NCBI GenBank assembly: GCA_038110465.1
Contig: JAYNJU010000005.1
Span: forward strand, 1 to 64,000
Length of the DNA: 64,000 bases
Source: Marisimplicoccus sp038110465
GTDB taxonomy: Bacteria > Bacteroidota > Bacteroidia > Flavobacteriales > Flavobacteriaceae
Reading direction: 5' to 3'
The position numbers were made by a program, and so were the translations under genes. Below are positions 44,514-52,354 of the stretch, piece by piece. The notes under the pieces are model-generated. The model saw only the letters and a program-made list of their open reading frames with translations, was not told where the DNA came from and ran no database searches. Every line of letters begins with the position of its first letter. The first letter of the stretch is position 1.

Positions 44514-46193
44514 TTATTCAAAAATTAATTTATTTTCATTTTCATGCCATTCAAGATAATTTTTAGAATATACCTCTTCAATCTTTCCTCTCTTTAATTT
44601 TTGAGTTGGACCAACGATACCATTCTCCTGTGTCCATTGATCTTTTACTACTATCAATGTTGAAATTTTCTTGTAGTTTACCAGATCTTTATTTACTTCT
44701 TCCAGTCTATTTAAAAGAATTTTAGAAATATTTTCATGATCAATTTTTCTACCAATATCAGATAATTGAATTAAACAAATAGGCTGAGCTATACCAAGTC
44801 CAACTACACATACTTCCTCAATTTCATTCATATCAACAAAAAGCTGTTCTAATGTTACAGGTTCAATATATTCTCCTTTAGATGTTTTGAAACTATCAGC
44901 AACCCTTCCAGTTATATGTAAATAATTATCATCGTCTAAAAATCCTTTATCACCTGTATGAAGCCAACCATCTCTGAGGGTAAAATCACTAAGCTCTTTA
45001 TTTTTGTAATAGCCGGTCATTATAAAAGGACCTTTCATTAATATTTCTCCAGTTTCTTCATCTATTTTCATATCTACACCATTTTGAGGCTGTCCAACTG
45101 TATGAAGCTTTTCAAAATCTCTCCCATCGACTGAACTACAAATAGCACAGTTTTCAGTCATACCATAACCATTGGTTATAAAAACATCTATTTTTCTAAA
45201 CCACTCAATAAGTTCAACAGGCATAGGAGCTGACCCAGATACTACAATTCTTGCCCTACTAAAACCTAGGCCTTTTTTAATAAGCTTTTTAAGAATACTA
45301 GATAATAAAGGGATCTTGAGTAAAGTATCTAATTTTTTTTGTGAAAATTTATTTAAAATTCCTAACTGTAATTTAGTCCAAACTCTTGGTGCTGCAGCAA
45401 ATACATGAGGTTGAACATCTTTTAAATTTTTACCAAAAGTATCTAAAGATTCAACAAATGATATATTACCACCATACCTAAAAGAAGTCCATTCGATTAC
45501 TACTCTTTCAAAAATATGATTCAGAGGTAAATATGATATAAAGTCATTGTTACCATCATGACTGATCCCAAGAGGGTTATTAGGATCATCTAAAACTACT
45601 TTTATACCATCTATTGCTTGGTATGTAAGCATAACTCCTTTTGGGTTTCCGGTAGTACCAGAGGTAAATATGATAGTCCAAAGGTCGGATAACTTTGGAA
45701 TATTTGGATTTTCAATAGGCTCATGGCTATTAATAAAATCGTGCCAATTTAAACCTCTACTAACTTCTGAGCAACCTTTGTAGTGAGGAAATGTTATCAT
45801 TGGCATATCTTTGGGTAAATCATTTTTAATTTCATCCCAGGTCTCAATTTTTCCTAAAAAAAGAGCATCAACATCTCCATAATCCATAATATATGCAAGT
45901 TCTTTTCCATTTAGAGTTGGAAAGAAAGGAACAGATACATATCCCGCCATAACAATTGCTAAATCACTAATAATCCACTCTCTACAATTTTTGGAATAAA
46001 TACCTATATGAGCACCCTCTCTAAGATTTAGGGATTTTAAACCAGAAGCTAATCTTCTTGCCATGTTTCCAACCTCGCCCCAAGTATATTCTTCCCATTC
46101 ATCTCCAAAGGGTTGTCTTAAATAAGTTTTATCCTTAAACTCCTTTTCCCATTTTAAAAATCTGAAATCGAATAGCTCTTGATTTGTATTCAT
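44514..46193 (-). CDS. long-chain acyl-CoA synthetase (AMP-forming)
   Basis: A 559-residue AMP-dependent synthetase. The P-loop-like motif is IIFTSGTTGNPKG, motif II is NGYGMTENCA, and the C-terminal region has WLHTGDKGFLDDDNYLHITGR, cut here as TGDKGFLDD and HITGR, with the KLKRGKI-type Lys near the end. The N-terminal GEVGNMARRLASGL also fits the long-chain family. It activates fatty acids to acyl-CoA for lipid synthesis or breakdown. It stands alone between a receptor and the divergent atpDC. Confidence 0.92.
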   Translation of the reverse strand: MNTNQELFDFRFLKWEKEFKDKTYLRQPFGDEWEEYTWGEVGNMARRLASGLKSLNLREGAHIGIYSKNCREWIISDLAIVMAGYVSVPFFPTLNGKELAYIMDYGDVDALFLGKIETWDEIKNDLPKDMPMITFPHYKGCSEVSRGLNWHDFINSHEPIENPNIPKLSDLWTIIFTSGTTGNPKGVMLTYQAIDGIKVVLDDPNNPLGISHDGNNDFISYLPLNHIFERVVIEWTSFRYGGNISFVESLDTFGKNLKDVQPHVFAAAPRVWTKLQLGILNKFSQKKLDTLLKIPLLSSILKKLIKKGLGFSRARIVVSGSAPMPVELIEWFRKIDVFITNGYGMTENCAICSSVDGRDFEKLHTVGQPQNGVDMKIDEETGEILMKGPFIMTGYYKNKELSDFTLRDGWLHTGDKGFLDDDNYLHITGRVADSFKTSKGEYIEPVTLEQLFVDMNEIEEVCVVGLGIAQPICLIQLSDIGRKIDHENISKILLNRLEEVNKDLVNYKKISTLIVVKDQWTQENGIVGPTQKLKRGKIEEVYSKNYLEWHENENKLIFE

Positions 46194-46349
46194 AATTAAT
46201 TGGTTTTCAATAGTTTTTATAATTCTTTATAACTAAATATATGAGATTATTTTGATCTTTAAAAACTTATAAAACTCTACTGCTCAAAGAATTTTAATAA
46301 ATAATCAAAATTGAGCGATTATTAGCTTTTAAATTAACATGCTAGACCA

Positions 46350-46357
46350 TATATTTG
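46350..46357 (+). promoter_or_regulatory. Bacteroidota -7 box TATATTTG upstream of atpD
   Basis: TATATTTG matches the consensus and ends 24 bp before the atpD ATG at 46382. Upstream, GCTCAA (46282-46287) and TTGAGC (46311-46316) form an inverted repeat that could be an operator, but a match of this size may be chance. Confidence 0.6.
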
Positions 46358-46381
46358 CACTTTAATTTTTAATCACAAAAA

Positions 46382-47896
46382 ATGTCAAAAAGTATAGGTA
46401 AAGTATCAAAAGTAATTGGGGCTGTTGTTGATGTTGAATTTTCTTCAAAAGACAGTTCTCTTCCTGAAATTTATGATTCACTAGAAATTAATAGAGAAGA
46501 TGGTTCTGTATTAGTATTAGAAGTTCAATCCCACATTGGAGAGAATATTGTTAGAACTATTTCTATGGATTCAACTGATGGTCTTAGTAGGGGTACAGAT
46601 GTTATTTCAACAGGTAGCCCAATTCAAATGCCTATAGGTAAGGATGTTTATGGTAGATTATTTAATGTTGTAGGAGATCCAATAGATGGATTAGAAGTTT
46701 TACCAAAAACCAATGATGATGGTATGTCAATTCACAGAAAAGCTCCAGATTTTGACCAGCTATCAACATCAACTGAGGTTTTATTTACTGGAATTAAAGT
46801 AATTGATTTAATCGAACCTTATGCAAAAGGTGGTAAAATTGGCCTTTTTGGTGGTGCAGGTGTTGGAAAAACAGTATTAATTCAAGAGCTAATAAATAAT
46901 ATTGCTAAAGGTCATGGTGGTTTATCAGTTTTTGCAGGTGTAGGTGAAAGAACGAGAGAAGGAAATGATCTCTTAAGAGAGATGATAGAATCCGGGATTA
47001 TTAACTATGGTGAAGAGTTCAAAAAATCAATGGAAGCTGGTGAGTGGGACTTAAGTAAAGTTGATAAAAAAGCTTTACTAGAGTCAAAAGCAACTTTTGT
47101 TTTTGGTCAAATGAATGAGCCTCCAGGAGCAAGAGCCAGAGTTGCATTATCAGGCTTGACAGTAGCAGAATATTTTAGAGATGGTGGAGGAGATGGACAA
47201 GGTAAAGATGTACTTTTCTTTGTTGATAATATCTTTAGATTCACTCAAGCTGGATCTGAGGTTTCTGCTCTTCTTGGAAGAATGCCTTCTGCTGTAGGTT
47301 ACCAACCTACTTTAGCAACGGAGATGGGAGCGATGCAAGAAAGAATTACTTCTACTAAAAATGGCTCTATTACATCAGTTCAGGCCGTATATGTTCCAGC
47401 AGATGATTTAACTGATCCTGCACCAGCAACTACATTTGCTCACTTAGATGCTACAACAGTTTTATCTAGAAAAATTGCTGAGTTAGGGATATACCCTGCA
47501 GTTGATCCACTTGACTCTACTTCAAGAATTCTTACTCCAGAAATTTTAGGAGACGATCATTATAACTGCGCTCAAAGAGTTAAAGAACTACTTCAAAGAT
47601 ACAAGGAGCTTCAAGATATTATTGCAATACTTGGGATGGAAGAACTTTCCGAAGAAGATAAATTAGCAGTAGCCAGAGCAAGAAGGGTACAAAGATTTTT
47701 ATCTCAACCTTTTCATGTTGCTGAGCAATTCACAGGAATCCCTGGTGCTTTAGTCGATATTAAGGATACAATTAAAGGATTTAATATGATTATGGATGGT
47801 GAACTTGATCACATTCCAGAAGCAGCATTTAATTTAAAAGGAACAATTGAAGAGGCAATAGAAGCTGGTGAAAAAATGCTTGCTGAAACAAAATAA
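46382..47896 (+). CDS. atpD: F1F0 ATP synthase beta subunit
   Basis: A 504-residue F1 beta subunit. The Walker A motif is GGAGVGKT at residues 157-164, the catalytic Glu segment is GVGERTREGNDL, and DVLFFVDNIFRFTQAGSE and PAVDPLDSTSRIL follow. There is an insertion before FGQMNEPPGARAR (about residues 217-240, with EAGEWDLSKVDKKALLESK), as in other Bacteroidota beta subunits. It forms the catalytic sites of the ATP synthase. It is followed by atpC; the other ATP synthase genes are not in the window. Confidence 0.98.
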   Translation: MSKSIGKVSKVIGAVVDVEFSSKDSSLPEIYDSLEINREDGSVLVLEVQSHIGENIVRTISMDSTDGLSRGTDVISTGSPIQMPIGKDVYGRLFNVVGDPIDGLEVLPKTNDDGMSIHRKAPDFDQLSTSTEVLFTGIKVIDLIEPYAKGGKIGLFGGAGVGKTVLIQELINNIAKGHGGLSVFAGVGERTREGNDLLREMIESGIINYGEEFKKSMEAGEWDLSKVDKKALLESKATFVFGQMNEPPGARARVALSGLTVAEYFRDGGGDGQGKDVLFFVDNIFRFTQAGSEVSALLGRMPSAVGYQPTLATEMGAMQERITSTKNGSITSVQAVYVPADDLTDPAPATTFAHLDATTVLSRKIAELGIYPAVDPLDSTSRILTPEILGDDHYNCAQRVKELLQRYKELQDIIAILGMEELSEEDKLAVARARRVQRFLSQPFHVAEQFTGIPGALVDIKDTIKGFNMIMDGELDHIPEAAFNLKGTIEEAIEAGEKMLAETK

Positions 47897-47898
47897 TT

Positions 47899-48174
47899 AT
47901 GTATTTAGAAATTATTACTCCAGAACAAACTCTCTTTAAGGGTGATGTTGAATCTGTTTTATTTCCGGGTACATCAGGAGATTTTCAAGTATTAAATAAT
48001 CATGCACCTATAGTATCTACACTCAAAGAAGGTCAAGTTAAAATTATCGGAAACTTAAAAATTGATGAAAGTGTTAAAGAAAAATTTGAGTTTTCAGAAA
48101 AGCAAACAATATTAAATATCCAATCTGGGACGGTTGAGATGAATAACAATCATGTTACTTTGTTAGTTGATTAA
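47899..48174 (+). CDS. atpC: F1F0 ATP synthase epsilon subunit, N-terminal domain only
   Basis: A 91-residue epsilon subunit consisting only of the beta-sandwich domain (starts MYLEIITPEQTLFKGDVESV with the conserved FPGTSGDFQVLNNHAPI). The C-terminal pair of helices found in Escherichia coli (about 45 residues) is absent, as in other Bacteroidota. Without these helices the epsilon-type inhibition cannot occur in the usual way. It starts 2 bp after atpD and overlaps the end of recX on the other strand by 20 bp. Confidence 0.96.
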   Translation: MYLEIITPEQTLFKGDVESVLFPGTSGDFQVLNNHAPIVSTLKEGQVKIIGNLKIDESVKEKFEFSEKQTILNIQSGTVEMNNNHVTLLVD

Positions 48175-48604
48175 CAAACTCAATTACCTTATCAATTTCC
48201 CATCCTTTATAACTTAGTCTTCTTATTATTTTCTCTTTTGATTTGTTATCAATTTTATGTTCTTTATCAATTTCACTCTTACATAAAGAAATTAATTTCT
48301 GAGAATATTCTTGATCATCAACCTGATTCAATGCATTAGTTATATTCCAGTCAGAAATCTTTTTTGCTTTCAACTCATTTTTAATTTTAACTTTTCCCCA
48401 ATTATTTATATTGAATTTACCCCTAACAAAAGCCTCAGTAAATCTTGTCTCAGATAAAAAATTTTCATCAATTAAATAACATAAATACTCATCTACTTCA
48501 TCCCCAAAAACACCAAGTTTATTAAGTTTATTAATTACATCTTGATGACATCTTTCTTGATAAGCACAAAAATTTTCAATTTTACTTTTTATAGTAGATT
48601 CCAT
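48155..48604 (-). CDS. recX: regulatory protein RecX
   Basis: A 149-residue RecX made of three-helix repeats. Recognisable features are the first repeat ending in RCHQDVINKLNKLG, then FLSETRFTEAFVRGKFN (LxDxRFAxxFVR-type motif), KIKNELKAKKIS, and a final SYKGWEIDKVIEFVNQL. It modulates RecA filaments. It follows the terminator after rng but no strong promoter box is visible upstream. It overlaps atpC at its 3' end. Confidence 0.9.
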   Translation of the reverse strand: MESTIKSKIENFCAYQERCHQDVINKLNKLGVFGDEVDEYLCYLIDENFLSETRFTEAFVRGKFNINNWGKVKIKNELKAKKISDWNITNALNQVDDQEYSQKLISLCKSEIDKEHKIDNKSKEKIIRRLSYKGWEIDKVIEFVNQLTK

Positions 48605-48614
48605 GTTTTAATAT

Positions 48615-48647
48615 AAAAAAAACCGTTTAGAATTTCTAAACGGTTTT
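48615..48647 (-). terminator. rho-independent terminator after rng
   Basis: A 12-bp stem (AAAACCGTTTAG / CTAAACGGTTTT) with a 5-base loop, and a T8 tract on the minus strand. It lies 10 bp after the rng stop and just ahead of recX, so recX must have another promoter or be expressed by read-through. Confidence 0.88.
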
Positions 48648-48656
48648 CGTATTCAT

Positions 48657-50207
48657 TTAATTTAAAATTTTTGATCTATTATTTGTAAAGTTATATTGAA
48701 GGTATAAATATGAGTCTCTTGGAACTACTTTAATTGTTCTTCTATATTGAAAACTCCATTTATTTTTCAATGAAAATAGACCTTTTGTAATATACGCTGC
48801 TACAAAAGGATGTACATGAATGTATATGCTCCCTTTTTTATAACGCGAATTCTTAACAATTTTGTTAAGTTCTGTATTGATTTTGTCTACTAATAAAATA
48901 GGCGCTTCCACTTCTAAATCTATATTTGGATTTGCTTCTCTTGTTTTTATATTCATCTCTGGCCTTACCCTTTGCCTCGTGATCTGAATTAATCCAAATT
49001 TGCTCGGTGGAAGAATCTTATGTTTAGTTCTGTCTTTTGCCATTTCTTCGCAGAAATGATCAAACAGTTTTTTTCTGTTTTCTTTAGTTGTTAAATCTAT
49101 GAAGTCTACTACAATAATTCCCCCCATATCTCTTAATCTTAATTGTCTTGCAATTTCTGCTGATGCAATCAAGTTTACTTCCATAGCAGTTTCTTCTTGT
49201 GTTTTAGATTTATTGGATCTATTACCACTATTTACATCTATTACATGAAGAGCTTCTGTATGTTCAATAATTAGATATGCTCCTTTTTGCATTGAAACAG
49301 TTCTCCCAAATGATGACTTGATTTGTCTTTCAATACCATATTTTTCAAATATAGGAGTAACACCTTTATAGAGTTTAACAATTGATGATTTACCAGGAGC
49401 TATAACCTTTATATATTCTTTAATTTCACTGTATAAATTGGGATCATCTAAATAAATATTTGAGAACGAGTCATCAAATACATCTCTTAATTTTGATGTC
49501 GTTCTATTAATTTCTCCTAGAATCTTAGTTGGATAAGCATCAGCCTTGCTAAAATTAATGCACAATCTTTTCCATCTAAGTATCAAATCTTTTAGATCTC
49601 CTTCTAGCTCACTTACAGTTTTATTTTTTGCTACAGTTCGAACTATAAGCCCAAATCCTTTTGGCTTTATGTTCTTGACTAAGTTTCTTAGTCTCTTTTT
49701 TTCATCTTGACTTTTAATTTTTTGTGAAATTGAGATTCTCTCAGAAAAAGGAATCAAAACCATAAATCTACCTGCTAATGAGATCTCAGAACTTAATCTT
49801 GGACCTTTGGTAGAAATAGGTTCTTTAATTATCTGTACTAAAGTTGTTTGTTTTGCTTTTAAACAATCTTTTACAAGCCCATTTTTAGGAATATCTTTCT
49901 CAAATTTAAATGTATTAAATGAGAAAGATTTTACTTTTTTACTATCAATTTGATCTACAAATTTAGATAATGATAAAAGTTTAGGGCCTAAGTCATGATA
50001 GTGAAGAAAACCATCCTTTTCATGGCCAACATCTACAAATGCAGCATTTAGACCAGGAATAGTTTTTCGAATTTTTGCAACAAAAATATCACCTACAGAA
50101 AATTTGTTTTTACCTACTTCTTTATCTAGCTCAATTAGTTTTCCGTCATTGAGCATTGCAAAATCAACAGCATTTGAATTTGATCTTATAATCAATTCTT
50201 TTTTCAC
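48657..50207 (-). CDS. rng: ribonuclease E/G family protein
   Basis: A 516-residue RNase G/E. The S1 domain covers about residues 35-110 (GDIFVAKIRKTIPGLNAAFVDVG). The 5' sensor and catalytic parts contain FGRTVSMQKGAYLIIEHTEALHVIDVNSG (seen here as GAYLIIEHTEAL and VIDVNSG) and GGIIVVDFIDL with the metal-binding Asp. ITRQRVRP is present, but the CPxCxG zinc-link motif that follows it in Escherichia coli is replaced by EANPNID. It processes rRNA and mRNA. The start is GTG at 50207, and a structured 116-nt leader separates it from the small basic gene. Confidence 0.93.
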   Translation of the reverse strand: MKKELIIRSNSNAVDFAMLNDGKLIELDKEVGKNKFSVGDIFVAKIRKTIPGLNAAFVDVGHEKDGFLHYHDLGPKLLSLSKFVDQIDSKKVKSFSFNTFKFEKDIPKNGLVKDCLKAKQTTLVQIIKEPISTKGPRLSSEISLAGRFMVLIPFSERISISQKIKSQDEKKRLRNLVKNIKPKGFGLIVRTVAKNKTVSELEGDLKDLILRWKRLCINFSKADAYPTKILGEINRTTSKLRDVFDDSFSNIYLDDPNLYSEIKEYIKVIAPGKSSIVKLYKGVTPIFEKYGIERQIKSSFGRTVSMQKGAYLIIEHTEALHVIDVNSGNRSNKSKTQEETAMEVNLIASAEIARQLRLRDMGGIIVVDFIDLTTKENRKKLFDHFCEEMAKDRTKHKILPPSKFGLIQITRQRVRPEMNIKTREANPNIDLEVEAPILLVDKINTELNKIVKNSRYKKGSIYIHVHPFVAAYITKGLFSLKNKWSFQYRRTIKVVPRDSYLYLQYNFTNNRSKILN

Positions 50208-50323
50208 TGTTTTAAGTATTTTTTCTACTAAATGTAGAAAGGTTAAACATTTTCGATATCTATATAACTTTCGCTATATGTTATTTCAAAGAACTTGGGA
50301 TTTTTAGAGTGCATCCCAAAACA
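50208..50323 (-). promoter_or_regulatory. leader of rng with three predicted hairpins
   Basis: On the minus-strand transcript three inverted repeats occur in the 116-nt spacer: TTGGGAT/ATCCCAA (50295-50319, 11-nt loop), ATATAGC/GTTATAT with a GAAA tetraloop (50262-50279, one G-U pair) and TTTCTAC/GTAGAAA (50222-50240, 5-nt loop). None has a U-tract, so they are not terminators. They could serve as a 5' UTR through which RNase G acts on its own mRNA, as known for Escherichia coli rne; this is inference. Confidence 0.4.
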
Positions 50324-50413
50324 CTATTTTTTCTTATGTCTGTTTGCTCTCGCTCTTTTCTTTCTTTTGTGAGTAGCAACCTTATGTCTTTTTCTTTTTT
50401 TACCGCTAGGCAT
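50324..50413 (-). CDS. 29-residue highly basic conserved protein, probably ribosome-associated
   Basis: This very short gene has ATG at 50413 and TAG at 50324-50326. The 29 residues start MPSGKKRKRHKVATHKRKK and end in HKKK: almost two thirds are Lys, Arg or His. A nearly identical small protein is, as far as I recall, encoded throughout the Bacteroidota; the composition is that of a small ribosomal protein (THX/bL38-like), but I cannot assign it with certainty. It lies 14 bp after the HU-like gene and 116 bp before rng, so it is probably transcribed with HU. Confidence 0.75.
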   Translation of the reverse strand: MPSGKKRKRHKVATHKRKKRARANRHKKK

Positions 50414-50427
50414 ATTTTATAATTTAA

Positions 50428-50718
50428 TTAGCTAACTAAAACATTCTTTTTTACAGACTCAACAAAAGTTTTAGCAGGTTTAAATGATGGAATATTATGA
50501 GCAGGAATTATTACAGCTGTATTTTTTGAAATATTTCTACCTGTCTTTTCTGCTCGAGTTTTAACAATAAAACTCCCAAATCCTCTTAAATAAACGTTAT
50601 TATTTTTTTGAAGTGAAAATTTAATTTCATCCATAAATTTTTCAGCGATCATCTGGACATCAGTTTTATCAACACCTGTTTGATCTGAAATTTTTTTTAC
50701 TATATCTGCCTTTGTCAT
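50428..50718 (-). CDS. HU family DNA-binding protein
   Basis: A 96-residue HU/IHF-type protein: MTKADIVKKISDQTGVDK at the start, FMDEIKFSLQKNNNVYLRGFGSFIVKTR (in part GFGSFIVKTR) and a DNA-binding arm with GRNISKNTAVIIPAHNIPSF. IHF-like PAHNIPSFKPAK replaces the usual PARKVPAFKPGK. It binds and bends DNA in the nucleoid. It is the first gene of the HU-small-basic protein-rng run, and a TATATTTG box lies about 40 bp upstream. Confidence 0.94.
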   Translation of the reverse strand: MTKADIVKKISDQTGVDKTDVQMIAEKFMDEIKFSLQKNNNVYLRGFGSFIVKTRAEKTGRNISKNTAVIIPAHNIPSFKPAKTFVESVKKNVLVS

Positions 50719-50757
50719 TTTCTGTTATTTGGTTATACAATTAGCTTTTAAGGCTAG

Positions 50758-50765
50758 CAAATATA
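50758..50765 (-). promoter_or_regulatory. Bacteroidota -7 box TATATTTG upstream of the HU gene
   Basis: The minus strand reads TATATTTG, ending 39 bp before the ATG at 50718. The -33 region is AT-rich with no TTG. Confidence 0.5.
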
Positions 50766-50815
50766 TAAATTTAAATTATAAATTATATATTAACCAGGAC
50801 TTAATTATATGACAG

Positions 50816-51856
50816 ATGTCTATTGTAAAGCTGCTCTTAAAATGGTATAAAATCAATAAGAGAAATCTTCCTTGGAGGAGAGATAAAGATCCATATAAAG
50901 TATGGATTTCTGAAATTATTTTACAACAAACAAGAGTTAATCAAGGAATAGAATATTATTTAAGATTTATTAAAAAATTTCCAAATTTAGAATCATTAGC
51001 AAATTCTAAAGAAGAAGAAGTTTTAAATTTATGGCAAGGTTTAGGATATTACAATCGGGCAATCAACTTGCATAAAACCTCAAAAAATATTCATACAAAT
51101 TTAAACGGAGTCTTTCCGCAATCGTATGAGGAATTAGTCAGGCTAAAAGGAATAGGGGACTATACTGCGTCTGCAATTTCTTCAATATGTTTTGATGAAT
51201 ATAATCCGGTTGTAGATGGTAACGTTCTTAGATTTATTTCTAGACTATACGGAATTAAAGATTCTATAGATTCAACTATAACAAAAAAAGAAATAAAAAA
51301 AATATGTAATAACTTAATAAAGTTTGCCAATAATCCTGGAGATTTTAATCAAGCATTAATGGAGTTTGGCTCTTTAGTATGTTCTCCTTTCCCTGATTGT
51401 AAAAAATGTCCATTAAAAAACAAATGTATTGCCAAGATTGAAAATATAGTTGATGCAATTCCTTCAAGAACATTAAAAAAAAAGATAAAAAAGAGATATT
51501 TAAATTATACAGTTTTCATAGATAATCAAAAAAGGACAATTATAGATTATAGAAAACACAAAGATATTTGGTATCACTTATATCAATTTCCTTTAATTGA
51601 GACAAGTCAAAAAATAAATGATTTTGAAAATTCAATTCATTTACAAAAACAAATTAAGAAAATTCAACATTCAGGAGACGTTAAATTCTTATTTCAAAAA
51701 GAGATTGTACATAATCTTACTCATCAAATACTAATGATTACTTTTTACGTTTTTGATGTAAATTCCGATCTTAAAAAATCCATAAATATTTCTAACCTAC
51801 ATAAATATTCATTTCCTGTACCAATTAAGAATTTTATCAATAACTTCTTAAACTAG
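50816..51856 (+). CDS. mutY: A/G-specific adenine glycosylase
   Basis: A 346-residue MutY. The catalytic residues are Glu33 in ISEIILQQTRV and Asp134 in NPVVDGNVLRF, with the helix-hairpin-helix LKGIGDYTASAI between them. Four Cys at 189, 195, 198 and 204 bind the 4Fe-4S cluster; the first spacing has 5 rather than the usual 6 residues. A NUDIX-like C-terminal domain that recognises 8-oxoG begins near residue 225. It removes A paired with 8-oxoguanine. It is followed by ssb and gldE, the usual Bacteroidota order. Confidence 0.95.
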   Translation: MSIVKLLLKWYKINKRNLPWRRDKDPYKVWISEIILQQTRVNQGIEYYLRFIKKFPNLESLANSKEEEVLNLWQGLGYYNRAINLHKTSKNIHTNLNGVFPQSYEELVRLKGIGDYTASAISSICFDEYNPVVDGNVLRFISRLYGIKDSIDSTITKKEIKKICNNLIKFANNPGDFNQALMEFGSLVCSPFPDCKKCPLKNKCIAKIENIVDAIPSRTLKKKIKKRYLNYTVFIDNQKRTIIDYRKHKDIWYHLYQFPLIETSQKINDFENSIHLQKQIKKIQHSGDVKFLFQKEIVHNLTHQILMITFYVFDVNSDLKKSINISNLHKYSFPVPIKNFINNFLN

Positions 51857-51862
51857 GTATTC

Positions 51863-51870
51863 TAATTTTG
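51863..51870 (+). promoter_or_regulatory. Bacteroidota -7 box TAATTTTG upstream of ssb
   Basis: TAATTTTG matches TAnnTTTG and ends 23 bp before the ssb ATG at 51894, directly after the mutY stop. It would allow ssb-gldE to be expressed apart from mutY. Confidence 0.5.
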
Positions 51871-51893
51871 TATATTAGCTCATATATTTCAAT

Positions 51894-52319
51894 ATGAGTG
51901 GTACTTTAAATAAAGTTATGTTAATTGGACATCTAGGGGATGATGTAAAGATCAAACATTTTGATAACGGTGGATGTATTGCAAGGTTTCCACTAGCTAC
52001 AAATGAAACTTACACAAATAAAACAACAAACGAAAAAGTTACTAATACTGACTGGCATAATATTGTATTGAGAAATAAAGCTGCTGAAATTTGCGAAAAA
52101 TATTTATCAAAGGGAGATAAAGTTTATGTTGAAGGAAAATTAAGAACAAGAAAATGGCAGGGTGAGGATGGAGGAGACAGATATACCACAGAGGTTAATG
52201 TTGACGAGTTTACTTTTCTTTCTACAAAAAAAGAATCTGGGTCTAGTTTTCAAAATGACTCTTCTACAGACATTCAAAAAGAAGTAAATGATTCACCTGA
52301 AGATGATCTGCCTTTCTAA
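51894..52319 (+). CDS. ssb: single-stranded DNA-binding protein
   Basis: A 141-residue SSB. The OB fold spans about residues 5-110, with TLNKVMLIGHLGDDVKI at the start and TDWHNIVLRNKAAEICEKYL in the middle. The acidic C-terminal tip DDLPF, through which SSB recruits partner proteins, is intact. It binds ssDNA as a tetramer in replication and repair. It lies 37 bp after mutY and 35 bp before gldE. Confidence 0.96.
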   Translation: MSGTLNKVMLIGHLGDDVKIKHFDNGGCIARFPLATNETYTNKTTNEKVTNTDWHNIVLRNKAAEICEKYLSKGDKVYVEGKLRTRKWQGEDGGDRYTTEVNVDEFTFLSTKKESGSSFQNDSSTDIQKEVNDSPEDDLPF

Positions 52320-52354
52320 TTAATAAGCTACTTGAATATTCATTTTAAAATCCT

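Noticed and set aside
44492..44566. 24-residue plus-strand ORF in the receptor-synthetase spacer
   Set aside because: It overlaps the end of the acyl-CoA synthetase antisense and shows no conservation-like pattern.
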